Shown here piece by piece: positions 35,377 through 46,479 of a stretch of DNA of 64,000 bases. This stretch comes from Allium sativum (taxonomy: Eukaryota > Streptophyta > Magnoliopsida > Asparagales > Amaryllidaceae): assembly GCA_030737875.1 (NCBI GenBank), contig CM060922.1:299823456-299887455 (forward strand), written 5' to 3'. How positions within the stretch are numbered: the first letter of the stretch is position 1; every line of letters begins with the position of its first letter. A model generated the notes under the pieces. That model saw only the letters and a program-made list of their open reading frames with translations, made no database searches and had not been told where the DNA came from. Made by a program: the position numbers and the translations under genes.

Positions 35377-35816
35377 TATATAAATAGAAATGAATAACAT
35401 ATAAAGAGAGAGAGAATTGGGGGAGGGGGAATGGCATGAAAAATGCGTAAATAAATCAATGTAGACAAAAATGGTAAGGGAAAACAACTAAATGAGGTGA
35501 TCCGTAATAAATTAAAATGAACATAATATGACCATTATTATATAACATAAAGATAAATCTGGACTACATATTCACATGTTTGAAAATCACTTTTTTGAGC
35601 ACATAATCCCAAAATCAATCAATTAATTTGTGGATGTAAATTTGTAGCTTAATATTTGTACCAATAAGGATACAAGTAGTTTTTGTAGCTTAAGTTTTGT
35701 AGCCCAATAGTTTGGGTATGGGTGCATGCACATTTGTTTGACCATAGGATATAACATTTAACCAACTATGAAAGGTTTGCTAGATACTCATTTTATATAT
35801 CTGAGGAACAACAATC

Positions 35817-35905
35817 CACGCACGAAGCGCATGTCAACACCACGCGCAAAGCGCGTGCCACGACCATGCGCGAAGCGCGTGCCGTTACCACGCGCGAAGC
35901 GCGTG
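35817..35905 (+). other. Four tandem hairpins at the Helitron 3' end
   Basis: Four units of about 24 bp, each a stem such as CACGCGC-GAA-GCGCGTG with a 7-bp spacer: starts near 35817, 35841, 35865 and 35889. The first has two mismatches and the last is perfect. Helitrons normally have one such hairpin. Confidence 0.8.
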
Positions 35906-35917
35906 CCCTGACGCTCG

Positions 35918-36696
35918 TAAAACAAATATGAATTAATTGTTCAATGGTGTAGGTTGAAATTGAAAATTCTTCACCGTTGAGAAGTTTGTATTCTTATGCA
36001 TGCCTTTGGGGATAAGAATGGAAAGCAACTAATGCAGCCAATTTCTCTCAAATCTTATAAGAGAAAAAGACAACAATTTCCCTTTCTTAATTTATTGCTT
36101 CTTAATTTTAAATTTTCTCTGTCTCTCTCTCTCTCTCTCTCTCACACACCCTTTTTTTGTTTATGGATAATAATGAGACTAGTTCTTATAAAAAGATGAA
36201 CTGAAGTAATAACATTAATTATCATATACTATTTACTTTCTAGTTTGAAAAATACGTATACCTCAAATTAAATATGGAATGTAATGTTATCAACATTTAC
36301 TTTAAAAAAAGAACATGTTTAATGAATCGAATCAATAATGTCAAGGTATTACCATGTCTAAACTACCTAGGAAATCATTTTATGCCTCCAATTTCAAACG
36401 TAATAGATGTTTGGTAGATTATAATTTATATGATACACTAAAAAGAGAGATGCTAAAAGCACCCATATTTGTTCTTCTTAATACCATGAATGGTATTAGG
36501 AAGTACAAAACTGGGTGCTTTTAGTATCATGTGGCCGCACAATGCTAAATGCACCCAGTTTTACACTTTCTAATACCACTCATGTTATTAAGAAGAAGAA
36601 ATTTGGGTGCTTTTAGCAATACACAAAAAAATCAATATTTTCAGTATATAGAACATATATGAATTAATTGTTCAATGGTGTAGGTTGAAATTGGAA
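35918..36696 (+). repeat. Tandem repeat array, block between Helitron and solo LTR
   Basis: Contains most of a monomer, with ttcaccgttgagaagtttg, a long CT tract (36118-36142) and aaattaaatatggaatgtaa at 36264. It is interrupted by a foldback MITE at 36450-36620. It ends at ttgaaattggaa, the left edge of the solo LTR. Confidence 0.86.
36450..36620. mobile_element. Foldback MITE
   Basis: Left arm atgctaaaagcaccc..., ttcttcttaatacca, ggtattaggaagtacaaaac, tgggtgctttta; the right arm repeats this in inverse order (agttttacactttctaatac to gggtgcttttagcaat). Nearly the whole 170 bp is one long inverted repeat around a short centre (tggccgca). It replaces about 25 bases of the monomer. I could not define the target duplication with confidence (atacac occurs on both sides). 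Confidence 0.85.
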
Positions 36697-38814
36697 TGTA
36701 ACGGCCCGAATTCTACGCATCAGGGGATCATAGAATATATATTTCTTTCTCATGCGAAGTCATATGGTTATGTAACTTTGGGAGATGACTATCGGGGTCG
36801 TTTCCCATGTTCGTGATTTTTGCCGATTTTTAAATGACTGTTTTGCCACCAGCTGATCTTGTTTCGGCCGTAACTTTTGATTGGTAAGGAGTTTTGACCT
36901 GAAATCGCTTCCACTAGATCCGGATGATGGTTTACCTTTCCGTAGAGTGGTCGCATTAGCCAAACGGACTCACCGTTTGGGAGATATGGCTGAAACAAGG
37001 TTTAGAATGTAAAAAACAGCTTAACCGGGCCTATTTAGGGTGATTAGCAAGAGGGCCCATAACCCATTTCAGGATTAGGGTTATGGGATGGCTGAGAACA
37101 GTAGGAAAACGAATTTTATTTCATTTTTCAGCTGGCCAAAACATTTCTCTAACCCTAGCCATGGCCTCCACCTTCTAATTTCATCCCAAATCGCTTATAA
37201 TCGCTTCCTAATTGAAGATTAAGCCAAGCTACATCAAATCAAGCCAAATTAGCATCAAATTGGGAATAGAACTGCTGTGTTGCATAGAGATTCAACCTAA
37301 AGCAGATAATATTTTAGATCTATAGTTTGTTTGTGGCCAAGATGAGTGATTAGCATTGTTTTTACACTAATTATGGTTAATTAGGGGTGATTAGTGTTAA
37401 TTAGCAAAATTATAACTCAGAAAAATCTGGAAAAAATTTTAAAATTCTAAAATATTATTTTAGGGCTTTGATAGAAATTTAGTCTAATTTGGTTATGTTT
37501 TGCTAACCCTATCAATAGTTATGCGTAAACATGATTAAGGGGAAAACATGGGTTCTTGGGTATGTTTGATCTATATTATCATGATTATTTGTTGTTTTGG
37601 TGTTTGTAGATGACTATATATGTTGCTATGACTATTTGGAATATTTTGTAATTGTTTAGAATAGTTAGAATAGTCAAAAACACCGTTGTTGTGGCGTAAA
37701 ACAGTCGCTGGAAGTTGCAGGGAAAATTTGCAGGAACCAGACCAGATCGGATCGCCCCTACCCGACCCCGACTCGCTCGTGAATGATGGCACCTCCGACC
37801 CGAACCGCTCATGACAAGGACACCATGAACCGATGCTTGAAGCTACCACCTGAAGTCATGATCCGAAGCGATGAAGGGGCCCGACCCAAACCCAATGGGT
37901 GTCCACGATCCGATCCGGTGGGAGGAGAACGAACCACCCCATGCCTGGAGGAGGTATCATGAACCGAACCCAGTGAAGCACCACGACCTAAGCCGCTTGG
38001 TGGCCACGAACTGGAGCTACTCTTGGACTGATGGAGGATCAAACCGAACAAATGGAAGCTTATTTCCGAACCGATCCGTTGAAGACCAAAACCCGAGATG
38101 CAAAGGTAGCCCAAAGGAGAAATTTGTGCTTAGGATCCAAATGGGAACCAAAGTGATAGCTTCATGAGTTGGGCTTTGCCGTGGGACGTGTACTAAGGGG
38201 TTATCGACGTCCATAACTTTGACTCACCACCAAGACAGATGTTAGGCTACGGATCAGTGCAGTGGAGTAGTTATTACTCCATGGGGCAGAGTGATCGTAG
38301 CATGGCTATGAGCCAGTGCAGTGAAGTCGTCATGACTTCATGGGAAGAGTGGACATAGCAAGGACTAGTGGCTATGGATCAGTGCAGTGGGGTTGCCATG
38401 ACTCCATGGGGCAGAGTGATCATGGCAAGGATTTGAGTGATCAAAGTGGTGGATATCATATGCTTTACGCACTGAGTGAGAGATGTGAGGATGGTTGCTA
38501 TGCTTGATTGTTTGACATCACTATGACATGCACACACCCACCCCTGTATCTTTATAAAATATGTCAGTATCACCTTAGAGTATTGTACATCCTTTTGTGC
38601 TAACTCTTTGGTTGTAGGTCCAGGTTTAGGTATGGTTTAGTATACATGTTATTGTTATGTTTTGCTACTTACCGCTCATACCAGACTTTTGTCTGACCCA
38701 GAGTTTTATGTCTCTTCTTATTACTCTGGGTGCTCTTAACTGGGCAGACTAGAGACAACCCAGGTGACTACGCACGAGTAGCTGTGCTGGAGACGAGCAG
38801 GAGGCTTCCACGTA

Positions 38815-38868
<54 letters not shown>

Positions 38869-39212
38869 TCCCTATGTCAATGATGGTCACTACTTTGGGC
38901 ATTAGTAGTGTACCTTTCTTATTTGGCTTTAGAGACAGTTTGAAAAGTTGTAATAATGATGATGTGGAACATAAGCTATATTTTGAATTTTGCGTTGCTA
39001 TCATGGTTTAGTTTTCAGCTTATGCACTGTCTCGCCTATTTTATGTCAAGTATGTTATTATTATATTTTATTCCATGCACTAACATTCTACAGGTTCCTT
39101 TCTAGTTCAAATTCCCTTCTTTTCTTTCTTTGACGACCGTCCCGTGCTGGTTGGACATTGGCACAGCACGGTTTCATTGGAAATGTCGGCTGGTGCAGGG
39201 AGGGCCGTCACA
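36697..39212 (+). repeat. Solo LTR of the Gypsy chromovirus family
   Basis: It starts TGTAACGGCCCGAATTCTAC and ends GGGAGGGCCGTCACA, collinear with the LTRs at 49136 and 56475. A perfect 5-bp duplication TGGAA flanks it (36692-36696 and 39213-39217) and the monomer reads through. There is no PBS or coding region, so it is a solo LTR left by recombination between two LTRs. A TA tract at 38818-38866 is absent from the other two. Confidence 0.93.
38251..38435 (+). repeat. Hairpin-bearing tandem repeats in solo LTR
   Basis: Three units of about 60 bp with gatcagtgcagtggagt-like starts and catggggcagagtg-like ends. The palindromes are GGAGTA/TACTCC, GAAGTC/GACTTC and one imperfect. They correspond to the arrays at about 50674-50970 and 58018-58325. 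Confidence 0.8.
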
Positions 39213-39373
39213 TGGAAAACCTTCACCACTGAGAAGTTTGTATTCTTATGCATGCCTCTGGGGATAAGAATGAAAAACAACTAATGTAGCCAATTTCTCT
39301 CAGAGCTTATAAGAGAAAAAGACAACAATTTTCCTTTCTTAATTTTAAATTTTTTTCTCTCTCTTTAATTTTT

Positions 39374-39903
39374 GGGCATTGTTATTGACACTCCAAATAT
39401 TGTTAAGGGGAGGCCAATTTTTTATTTTGTAATAAATTGTTAAGGGGAGTACCGGTGAAGAAAGTAGCCCCTTAACAAATAAAGGTAATTTTACCTTATT
39501 ACCAATTTAGCCCTTAACAAATAAAGTAATTCTACCTTAACAAATATTACAAGGGTCATAGTAATTTTTTTTCAATTCGCATATATAGATTTTTTTTAAA
39601 CCCAAAAGGATAATCGTTTTCGGTGGAATATGATCGAACTATTTTTTTTATCGACATAAATATGCTGAATTTTATAATTACGAAGGCAATGCACCGAAAT
39701 GATTATTAATTTTCGATATACCACTATCGAATACATACATAACTGATTACATGCTGCATTCAGTGCACTATTGATGAACTGCTTATTTTAATTCGATTTC
39801 CCTTATCGAATAAGTTTTTTTTTTAAAAATCTAATTTGAAGGGACAATCTGGGAATATTGAGCAGTGCGAAATAATATATTTGTTATCCCCTTAACAATT
39901 TTT
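39374..39903. mobile_element. Second copy of the gggcattgttattgac MITE family
   Basis: The left 42 bases (gggcattgttattgacactc...attgttaagggg) match the MITE at 34792. The right end reads ccccttaacaattttt, which matches only the inner part of the inverted repeat, so the terminus seems lost. The interior is different and AT-rich. The monomer resumes with agactagttcttataata. Confidence 0.72.
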
Positions 39904-42709
39904 CAAAAAGACTAGTTCTTATAATAAGATGAATTGAAGCAACAACATTAATTATCATATATTATTTACTTTCTAGTTTGAAAATAACACGTACCTCAAA
40001 TTAAATATGGAATGTAATGTTATCAACGTTTACTTTCAAAAAAGAACATGTTTAATGAATCGATCAACAATGTCAAGGTATTGCTGTGTCTAAACTACCT
40101 AGGACATCATTTTATGTCTCCAATTTTAAACATGATAGATGTTTGATGTATTATAATTTCTTATGTGATAAAATTGATAGTATATGTTATTACTTCAAAA
40201 AAACCAATATTTTTCAATATATAGAACATATATTAATTAATTGTTCAAAGGTATAGGTTGAAATTGGAAAACCTTCGCCATTGAGATGTTTGTATTCTTA
40301 TGCATGCCTTTGGGGATAAGAAGGAAAAGCAACTAACGCAGCTAATTTCTCTCAAAACTTAAGGAAAAAACAATTATTTTCCTTTCTTAATTTTAATTTT
40401 CTCTCCGTCTCACTCTCTCTTTTTGGTTATGGAGAATAAGCGACTAGTTCTTGTAATACCATGAATTGAAGCAATAACATTAATTATCATATATTATTTA
40501 CTTTCTAATTTGAAAATAACGTATACCTCAAATTGAATATGGAATGTAATGTTATCAATGTTTACTTTAAAAAAGAACATGTTTAATGAATCGAATCAAT
40601 AATGTCAAGATATTGCTATGTATAAACTATCTTGGACATCATTTTATGTTTTCAATTTCAAACATGATAGATGTTTGGTGGATTATAATTTCATACATGA
40701 TAAAAACAACAATATATGTTGTTACTGTAAAAAAAAAATCCAATATTTTTTTAGTATATAGAACAGATATGAATTAATTGCTCAATGGTGTAGGTTGAAA
40801 TTGGAAAACATTCACGGTTGAGAAGTTTGTATTCTTATGCATGCCTTTGGAGATACGAATGAAAAGCAATTAATGTAGCCAATTTCTCTCAAAACTTGAG
40901 AAAAAGACAACCATTTTACTTTCTTAATTTTAATTTTTTTCTTTTTCCCAGTATTTTTTTTCATTTCTTTTGGTTATGGAGAATAACGACACTAGTTCTT
41001 ATAATACCACAAATTGAAGCAATAACATTAATTGTCATATATTATTTGCTTTGTAGTTTGAAAATAGCATATACCTGAAATTAAATATGGAATGTAATGT
41101 TATCAACGTTTACTTTCTAAAAGTACATGTTTAATTAAGCAAATCGATAATGTCAAGGTATTTCTATGTCTATACTACCTAAGACATCATTTTATGTCTC
41201 TAATTTCAAACATGATAGATGTTTGGTGGATTATAATTTAATATGTGATAAAAATGAAATATATGTTATTACTGTAAAAAAAAATCAATATTTTCGGTAT
41301 ATAGAATATATATATGAATTAATTGTTCAATGGTGTAGGTTGAAATTGAAAAATCTCCACCGATGAGCAGTTTGTATTCTTATGCATGCCTTTGGGGATA
41401 AGAATGAAAAGCATCTAATGCCGCCAATTTCTCTCAAAGTTTATAAGAGAAAAAGACAACAATTTTCCTTTCTTAATTTGTCTTTTCTTAATTTTAAATT
41501 GTTTCTCTCTTTTTTTTTTTGGGTTATGGAGAATAAAGAGACTGGTTCTTATAATATGATGAATTGAATTAATAACATTAATTATCATATATTATTAATT
41601 TTCTAGTTTGAAAATAACGTATACCTTAAATTAAATATGGAATGTAATGTTATCAACGTATACTTTGTAAAAAGAACATGTTTAATGAATCGAATCAATA
41701 ATGTCAACGTATTACTTTGTCTAAACTGCCTAGGACATATTTTTATGCCTCCATTTTCAAACATGATAGATGTTTGGTGGTTTATAATTTCATATGTGAT
41801 AAAAATGACAATATATTTTATTACTATACAAAAATCAAAAATATTCAGTATATAGAACAGATATCAACTAATTGTACAATGGTGTATGTTGAAATTGAAA
41901 AACCTTCACCGCTGAGGAATTTATTTTCTTATGCATGCCTTTGGGGATACAAATGAAAAGTAACTAATGCAGTCAATTTCTCTCAAAGCTTATAAGAAAA
42001 AAAGAGAAAAAAAAATTCTTTCTCAATTTATTCGATGAATTGAAGCAATAACATTAATTATCATATATTATTTACTTACTAGTTTGAAAATAAAGTATAC
42101 CTCAAATTAAGTATGGAATGTAATGTTATAAACGTTTACTTTAATAAAAGAACATGTTTAATGAATTGAATCAATAATGTCAAGGTATTGCTATGTCTAA
42201 ACTACCTAGAATTTCATTTTATGTCTCCAATTTCAAACATGATAGATGTTTGGTGGATTATGATTTCATATGTGATAAAAATGACAATATATGTTATTAC
42301 TGTAAAAAAAAAAATCAATTTTTTCAGTATATAGAACAGATATGAATTAATTTTTCAATGGTGTAGGTTGAAATTGAAAAACCTTCACCACTGAGAAGTT
42401 TGTATTCTTATGCATGCCTTTGGGGATAAGAAAGAAAATCAGCTAATGTAGCCAATTTATCTCAAAGCTTATAACAGAAAAGGACAACAATTTTCCTTTC
42501 TTAATTTGTCATTTCTTAATTTTAAATTTTCTCTCTCTCCGTCCCTTTTTTTTTATTATGAAGAATAAAGAGACTAGTTCTAATAATACGATGAATTGAA
42601 GCAATAACATTAATTATCATATATTTTTTAATCTCTAGTTTGAAAATAACATATACCTCAAATTAAATATGGAATGTAATGTTATCAACGTTTACTGTAA
42701 AAAAAGAAC

Positions 42710-42868
42710 GAAAATGCTAAAGAGCCCGAAAGAAAGATTTTCATTTTGTGTGGAAATTAGATCAACCGCACAATTGTTTTCCTTCCTTGAATTGCTGGCT
42801 GAAATAATGCCGTATAATCCTTTTTGCCAGTTTTTCGCACATAGAATCCGGGCTTTGTAGAAAAGTCC
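42710..42868. mobile_element. Small MITE, 159 bp
   Basis: Imperfect inverted ends gctaaagagcccg (left) and cgggctttgtag (right, inverse ctacaaagcccg). The flanks are aaaaagaac at 42701-42709 and 42870-42878, a 9-bp duplication in a monomer that otherwise reads through. The duplication length suggests a Mutator-type MITE. Confidence 0.75.
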
Positions 42869-43139
42869 AAAAAAGAACATGTTTAATGAATCGAATCAAT
42901 AATTTCAAGGTATTGCTATGTCTAACTTCCCTAGGATAACATTTTATGTCTCCATTTTCAAACATGATAGATGCTTGGTGGATTATAATTTCATATGTGA
43001 TAAAAATAACAGTATATGTTATTGCTGTAAAATAACAAATCAAAAATTTTCAGAAGAACAAATTTTCAAAATAGGTTACTTTTTAAAACATATAGCAGAA
43101 ATAGGCATGTTTTAAAAGTATTAGCAGAAATAGGCTAGT

Positions 43140-43262
43140 TTTTGCCACCTCCGCAATGAGGTGGCAAAGTGTTTAAAAAAAATAACCGGGGGTGCACTTG
43201 TCAAGTGCACCCCTTTAAATTAACAAGGGCGCACCTGTCAAGTGTGCCCTTGAATATTTTGT
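43140..43262. repeat. Palindromes in the MULE left inverted repeat
   Basis: TTTGCCACCTC/GAGGTGGCAAA is an 11-bp stem at about 43142-43169. GGGTGCACTT/AAGTGCACCC and a weaker gggcgcacctgtcaagtgtg-type unit follow. The right inverted repeat has the matching GCGCACTTGTCAAGTGCGC near 47200. Confidence 0.75.
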
Positions 43263-45251
43263 TAATGTGCACCTGCAAGATGCGCCTCTGCTACCTGCTG
43301 CTCGCAGCAGCCTAGCATCATCCACCTTGTTGTTTCGCAGTAGTTTATCTACAAATTCAATCAATTCTATTGATTCCACTTCAAACATATGCTAACCCAA
43401 ATAAAGCATGAACACATACATTTATCAATTTCAAACATAAATACATAAGAACAACGTTAATATTCGATTACAAACATAAACACAATTCTAAATAAAATTC
43501 GATTACAAACATAAATACGAACCCAAATAGAATTTGATCACAAAACCAAAGTGCACATGGTTCACTTACAAACATACGCTAACACAACACTTATAAAAAC
43601 GTCCATGGCGAAGTTTAATCTTGAGTAGAGGGAGGTTGAGAAGGCCCTGCCGCTTGCGATTGAGCTGGGTCTTGTCGAGATGGAGCTAGAGAAGGATCAT
43701 GTCTTCTTTTAGTTCTTCACTCTCCTGGGCACTCCAGTCTACGTCTAATGATTAATGTGTCAATGAGTTTTTCAAGCTAATACATTGTGGTTAGATGTCG
43801 TGCTCTGGTACTCGACCATGTCCAATATCCTCCAATCCTCTACCAACCGTCTCTAGCACATCGACCTGCAAATTGTGTTATTTATAATCACATATTAGAA
43901 GATTTAAGTCAGCAAAGTAAAACAGTAAAGTAACGTAAAAGACGCACGACATCTCGCTCAAGCGGTGCACGAGCGGTGTATGCTCGTTCGTGAGGAGTCC
44001 GATCCACGAGAATGAATCTTCGAGTGATCGGCCAATACGAACTAAGTAGCAAAATACCTTGGTATTTGCCATATAGATGTGTGCCATCAATGCAAATTAA
44101 CGGTCGACAATGCGCAAAAACATCAACAGAAGCACCGAATTCCCAAAATGCACTTTTGAAACGAAATTTGTCATTCGTGAGTCTTTCGTTTTCAATCTTA
44201 AAAACGGTTCCCGGATTATGTTTTTTAATAGTAGCTAAATATTGTGGCAGCTCGGCATATGATGTTTCCCAATCTTCAAAAACTATCTCAAGTGCTTTCC
44301 GTAATGCTCTATACGCCTTGAAGTGGCTTATTTTGATGAAAAAAGTTTTCAACATTAAAACTTCAATCGCAGCGGGAGTGGTATTCAAATTCGACTTCAC
44401 AAAAGGAAGTATTTTGTTAGTAAAAAATCTACTTGTCGCTTGCTTGTGATTAGAATTGATGACCGGATTAACACAAGAATGATTGCCTTCATATTTCCTA
44501 ACTTCCCACCTTCCCGTTAATATTTTTTTTGGGACAATAGCATGTATTCTCCACTTGCAATTGTTATCAAAATTACAGATTGCAGTGTATTCTTTTTTGC
44601 GGGATTTTACAGGTTTAAAAGAGACGGAATTCTTTATAGACCACACACTAAGCTGTTGAATAAGCACTTTCATGGTTTGAAACTGCATTCCCACATGAAA
44701 TCCCGAATCAACACAATCTGCAGTAAATGCGTCTCTAATAGGAGCTACATTTTGAATCAACGATGCTGCCATAATTTGTGCACTACATAAATCATCTATC
44801 AAAGGCATCTCAAATTCCATTTGTCATTTGTTATCATCTTCATCTTCTTGCATCAATGATGCTTCATTATTTTTGTTTTCATTCACATTACCAATTCCAA
44901 ACTCAAGCGGATCATTGTTAGCTTCCATATTTTCTACCAATGTCATATCATTATCCATTGCTGCAATTTGCATGCTATCAATATGTGGTGAGCTACAACC
45001 TACACCATCATTTGTCGGTCTAGAGCTTGAATCACTCGCATGCACCGTATAACTGTTAAAAAAATTATGAGATCGGAACACTATGAATTTTAACTACTCA
45101 AATGTAAAATTTACAAACTTACTTTGTATTCATGAATGGAGGAAATATTGAACTTGGATCGCTTTGATGAGCACAATTCGGAATAGTTCCAATAATTTGA
45201 GTAGAATGTTGGTTTAAATTAGTATTAATTGCCTCTTCATAATGCCTCAGC

Positions 45252-46479
45252 TAGGGATGGAAAAAAAATCCGTACCCGCGGTTATCCCTATGTAAAATCC
45301 GTCCTGGACATGAAACAGATAATTAAATGGGTATCCGTGGATTAAATAAACGGATATTTTTAATATTCGTTAATTAATGGGGGCGGATACGGATAATAAG
45401 ATATCTATGTCCGTGGGTACCCATTCCCATATTGAATGTGATTTATTATCAACAGTCAATAAAAAAACATTATTGTTGGTTGTTCGGCATTTGTGTGCAT
45501 TCCTTTACTCAACAATTTATAACTGGTTATTGATATTTTGATGGATACTTCTGTTGTTGTCTCTTCTTTTCTGGATGTTGGTTTAAATATATATTGATAT
45601 TTTGAGGTTAGCATTTGAGTATTGGTCTAATTTGTTTTTTTTACCAATTGTATTTTTGAAAAATTTCAATAAACGGGTAAAAAATAAATTGAATAAATAT
45701 AACATATACCCATGAATACCCATTATTACCCGCATCTTGTTTAAAACCCGTTTATTGGACACCCGTGCGGGTATGGGACAGACACAGAGCAAAAAATACC
45801 CAATGGAGGGGGGTGATCGGGTTGTACTACCCGTGCCTAGGGATGGCAAAAAAATCCGTACCCGCGATTATCCGTGGGTAAAATCCGTCATGGATATGAA
45901 ATGGATAGTTAAACGGGCATCTATGGGTAAAATAAACGAGTATTTTAAATATTTGTTAATTAATGGGAAGAGTACGGATAGTAGGATCTCCATGTCCACG
46001 GGTACCCGTGCCTGCGTTGAATGTGATTATTATCAATAGTCAATACAAAAAATATTGTTGTTGGTTGTTCGGTATTTGTGTGCATGCTTTTACTCAATAA
46101 TTTATAACCGGCTATTGATGTTTTAATGGATACTTTTGTTTTTTTCTTTTCTTTTTTGGATGTTGGTTTAAACATGTATTAGTATTTTGAGGTTAGCATT
46201 TAAGAATTGGTCTAATTTGTTTTTTTTTTACCAAATGTACTTAAAATAATCTCAATAAATGGCTAAAAAATAAATTGAATAAATATAATGGATACCCACA
46301 AATACCCGCCATTACTCGCAACCTGTTTAAAACCCGTTTAATGGATACCCGTGCGGGTATGGGGCGGGCATGGGGCAAAAAATCACCTAACAGGGCGGGT
46401 GATGGGGTTGTACTACCTGCGCCCGCCCCGCCCCATTGCCATCCCTACCCGCGCTCGCCCTTCCCCGTTGCCATCCCTA
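45252..46479. mobile_element. TAGGGATGG MITE (outer copy) inside the MULE
   Basis: It starts tagggatggaaaaaaaatcc and ends gttgccatcccta. The flanking 8-mers gcctcagc and gtctcacc match at 6 of 8. It interrupts the transposase N-terminal exon. A second copy of the same family sits 32 bp from its right end. The ends and 8-bp duplication fit a hAT-type MITE. Confidence 0.8.
45838..46447. mobile_element. TAGGGATGG MITE (inner copy)
   Basis: It starts tagggatggcaaaaaaatcc and ends ccattgccatcccta, 610 bp. Flanks cccgtgcc and cccgcgct match at 6 of 8. The interior is the same as the outer copy: gtacccgcg, atttgttaattaatggg, ttgttggttgttcgg, acccgtgcgggtatggg. Frames across it are not coding. Confidence 0.82.

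Larger units (their letters stand above)
33429..35917 (+). mobile_element. Helitron (non-autonomous, no Rep/helicase)
   Basis: It starts TCTTTACTAATAATC after an A and ends with a CACGCGC-GAA-GCGCGTG hairpin, then ccctgacgCTCG before a T. Inserting between A and T without target duplication, a TC start and a hairpin about 10 nt before the end are Helitron traits. The last four bases CTCG differ from the usual CTRR. The monomer reads cagtata before and t(a/g)aaacaaatatg after, so it joins cleanly. No Rep or helicase frame is present. GA/CT-rich segments and a nested MITE lie inside. Confidence 0.8.
39213..43055 (+). repeat. Tandem repeat array, block 3
   Basis: The longest run of consecutive monomers: aaattaaatatggaatgtaa-type blocks near 40008, 40540, 41089, 41638, 42111 and 42670 give spacings of about 530, 550, 550, 475 and 560 bp. 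Monomers differ by substitutions and by CT-tract and A-run length; the one ending at 42111 lacks about 80 bp including the CT tract. Frames such as MSKLPRTSFYVSNFKHDRC recur in several copies but are closed in others. Insertions lie at 39374-39903 and 42710-42868. Confidence 0.88.

Noticed and set aside
2334..43055. Centromeric satellite
   Set aside because: The monomer length and irregular copies do not by themselves indicate a centromere, and a single chromovirus is not enough evidence.
43056..43900. A PMD/MAIN-like domain gene beside the MULE transposase
   Set aside because: I looked for the expected motif in the minus-strand frames downstream of the truncation and found only a faint, frame-broken resemblance.
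45583..46175. Protein-coding frames around 45.6-46.6 kb on both strands
   Set aside because: They lie within two copies of a MITE and consist of its translated ends.
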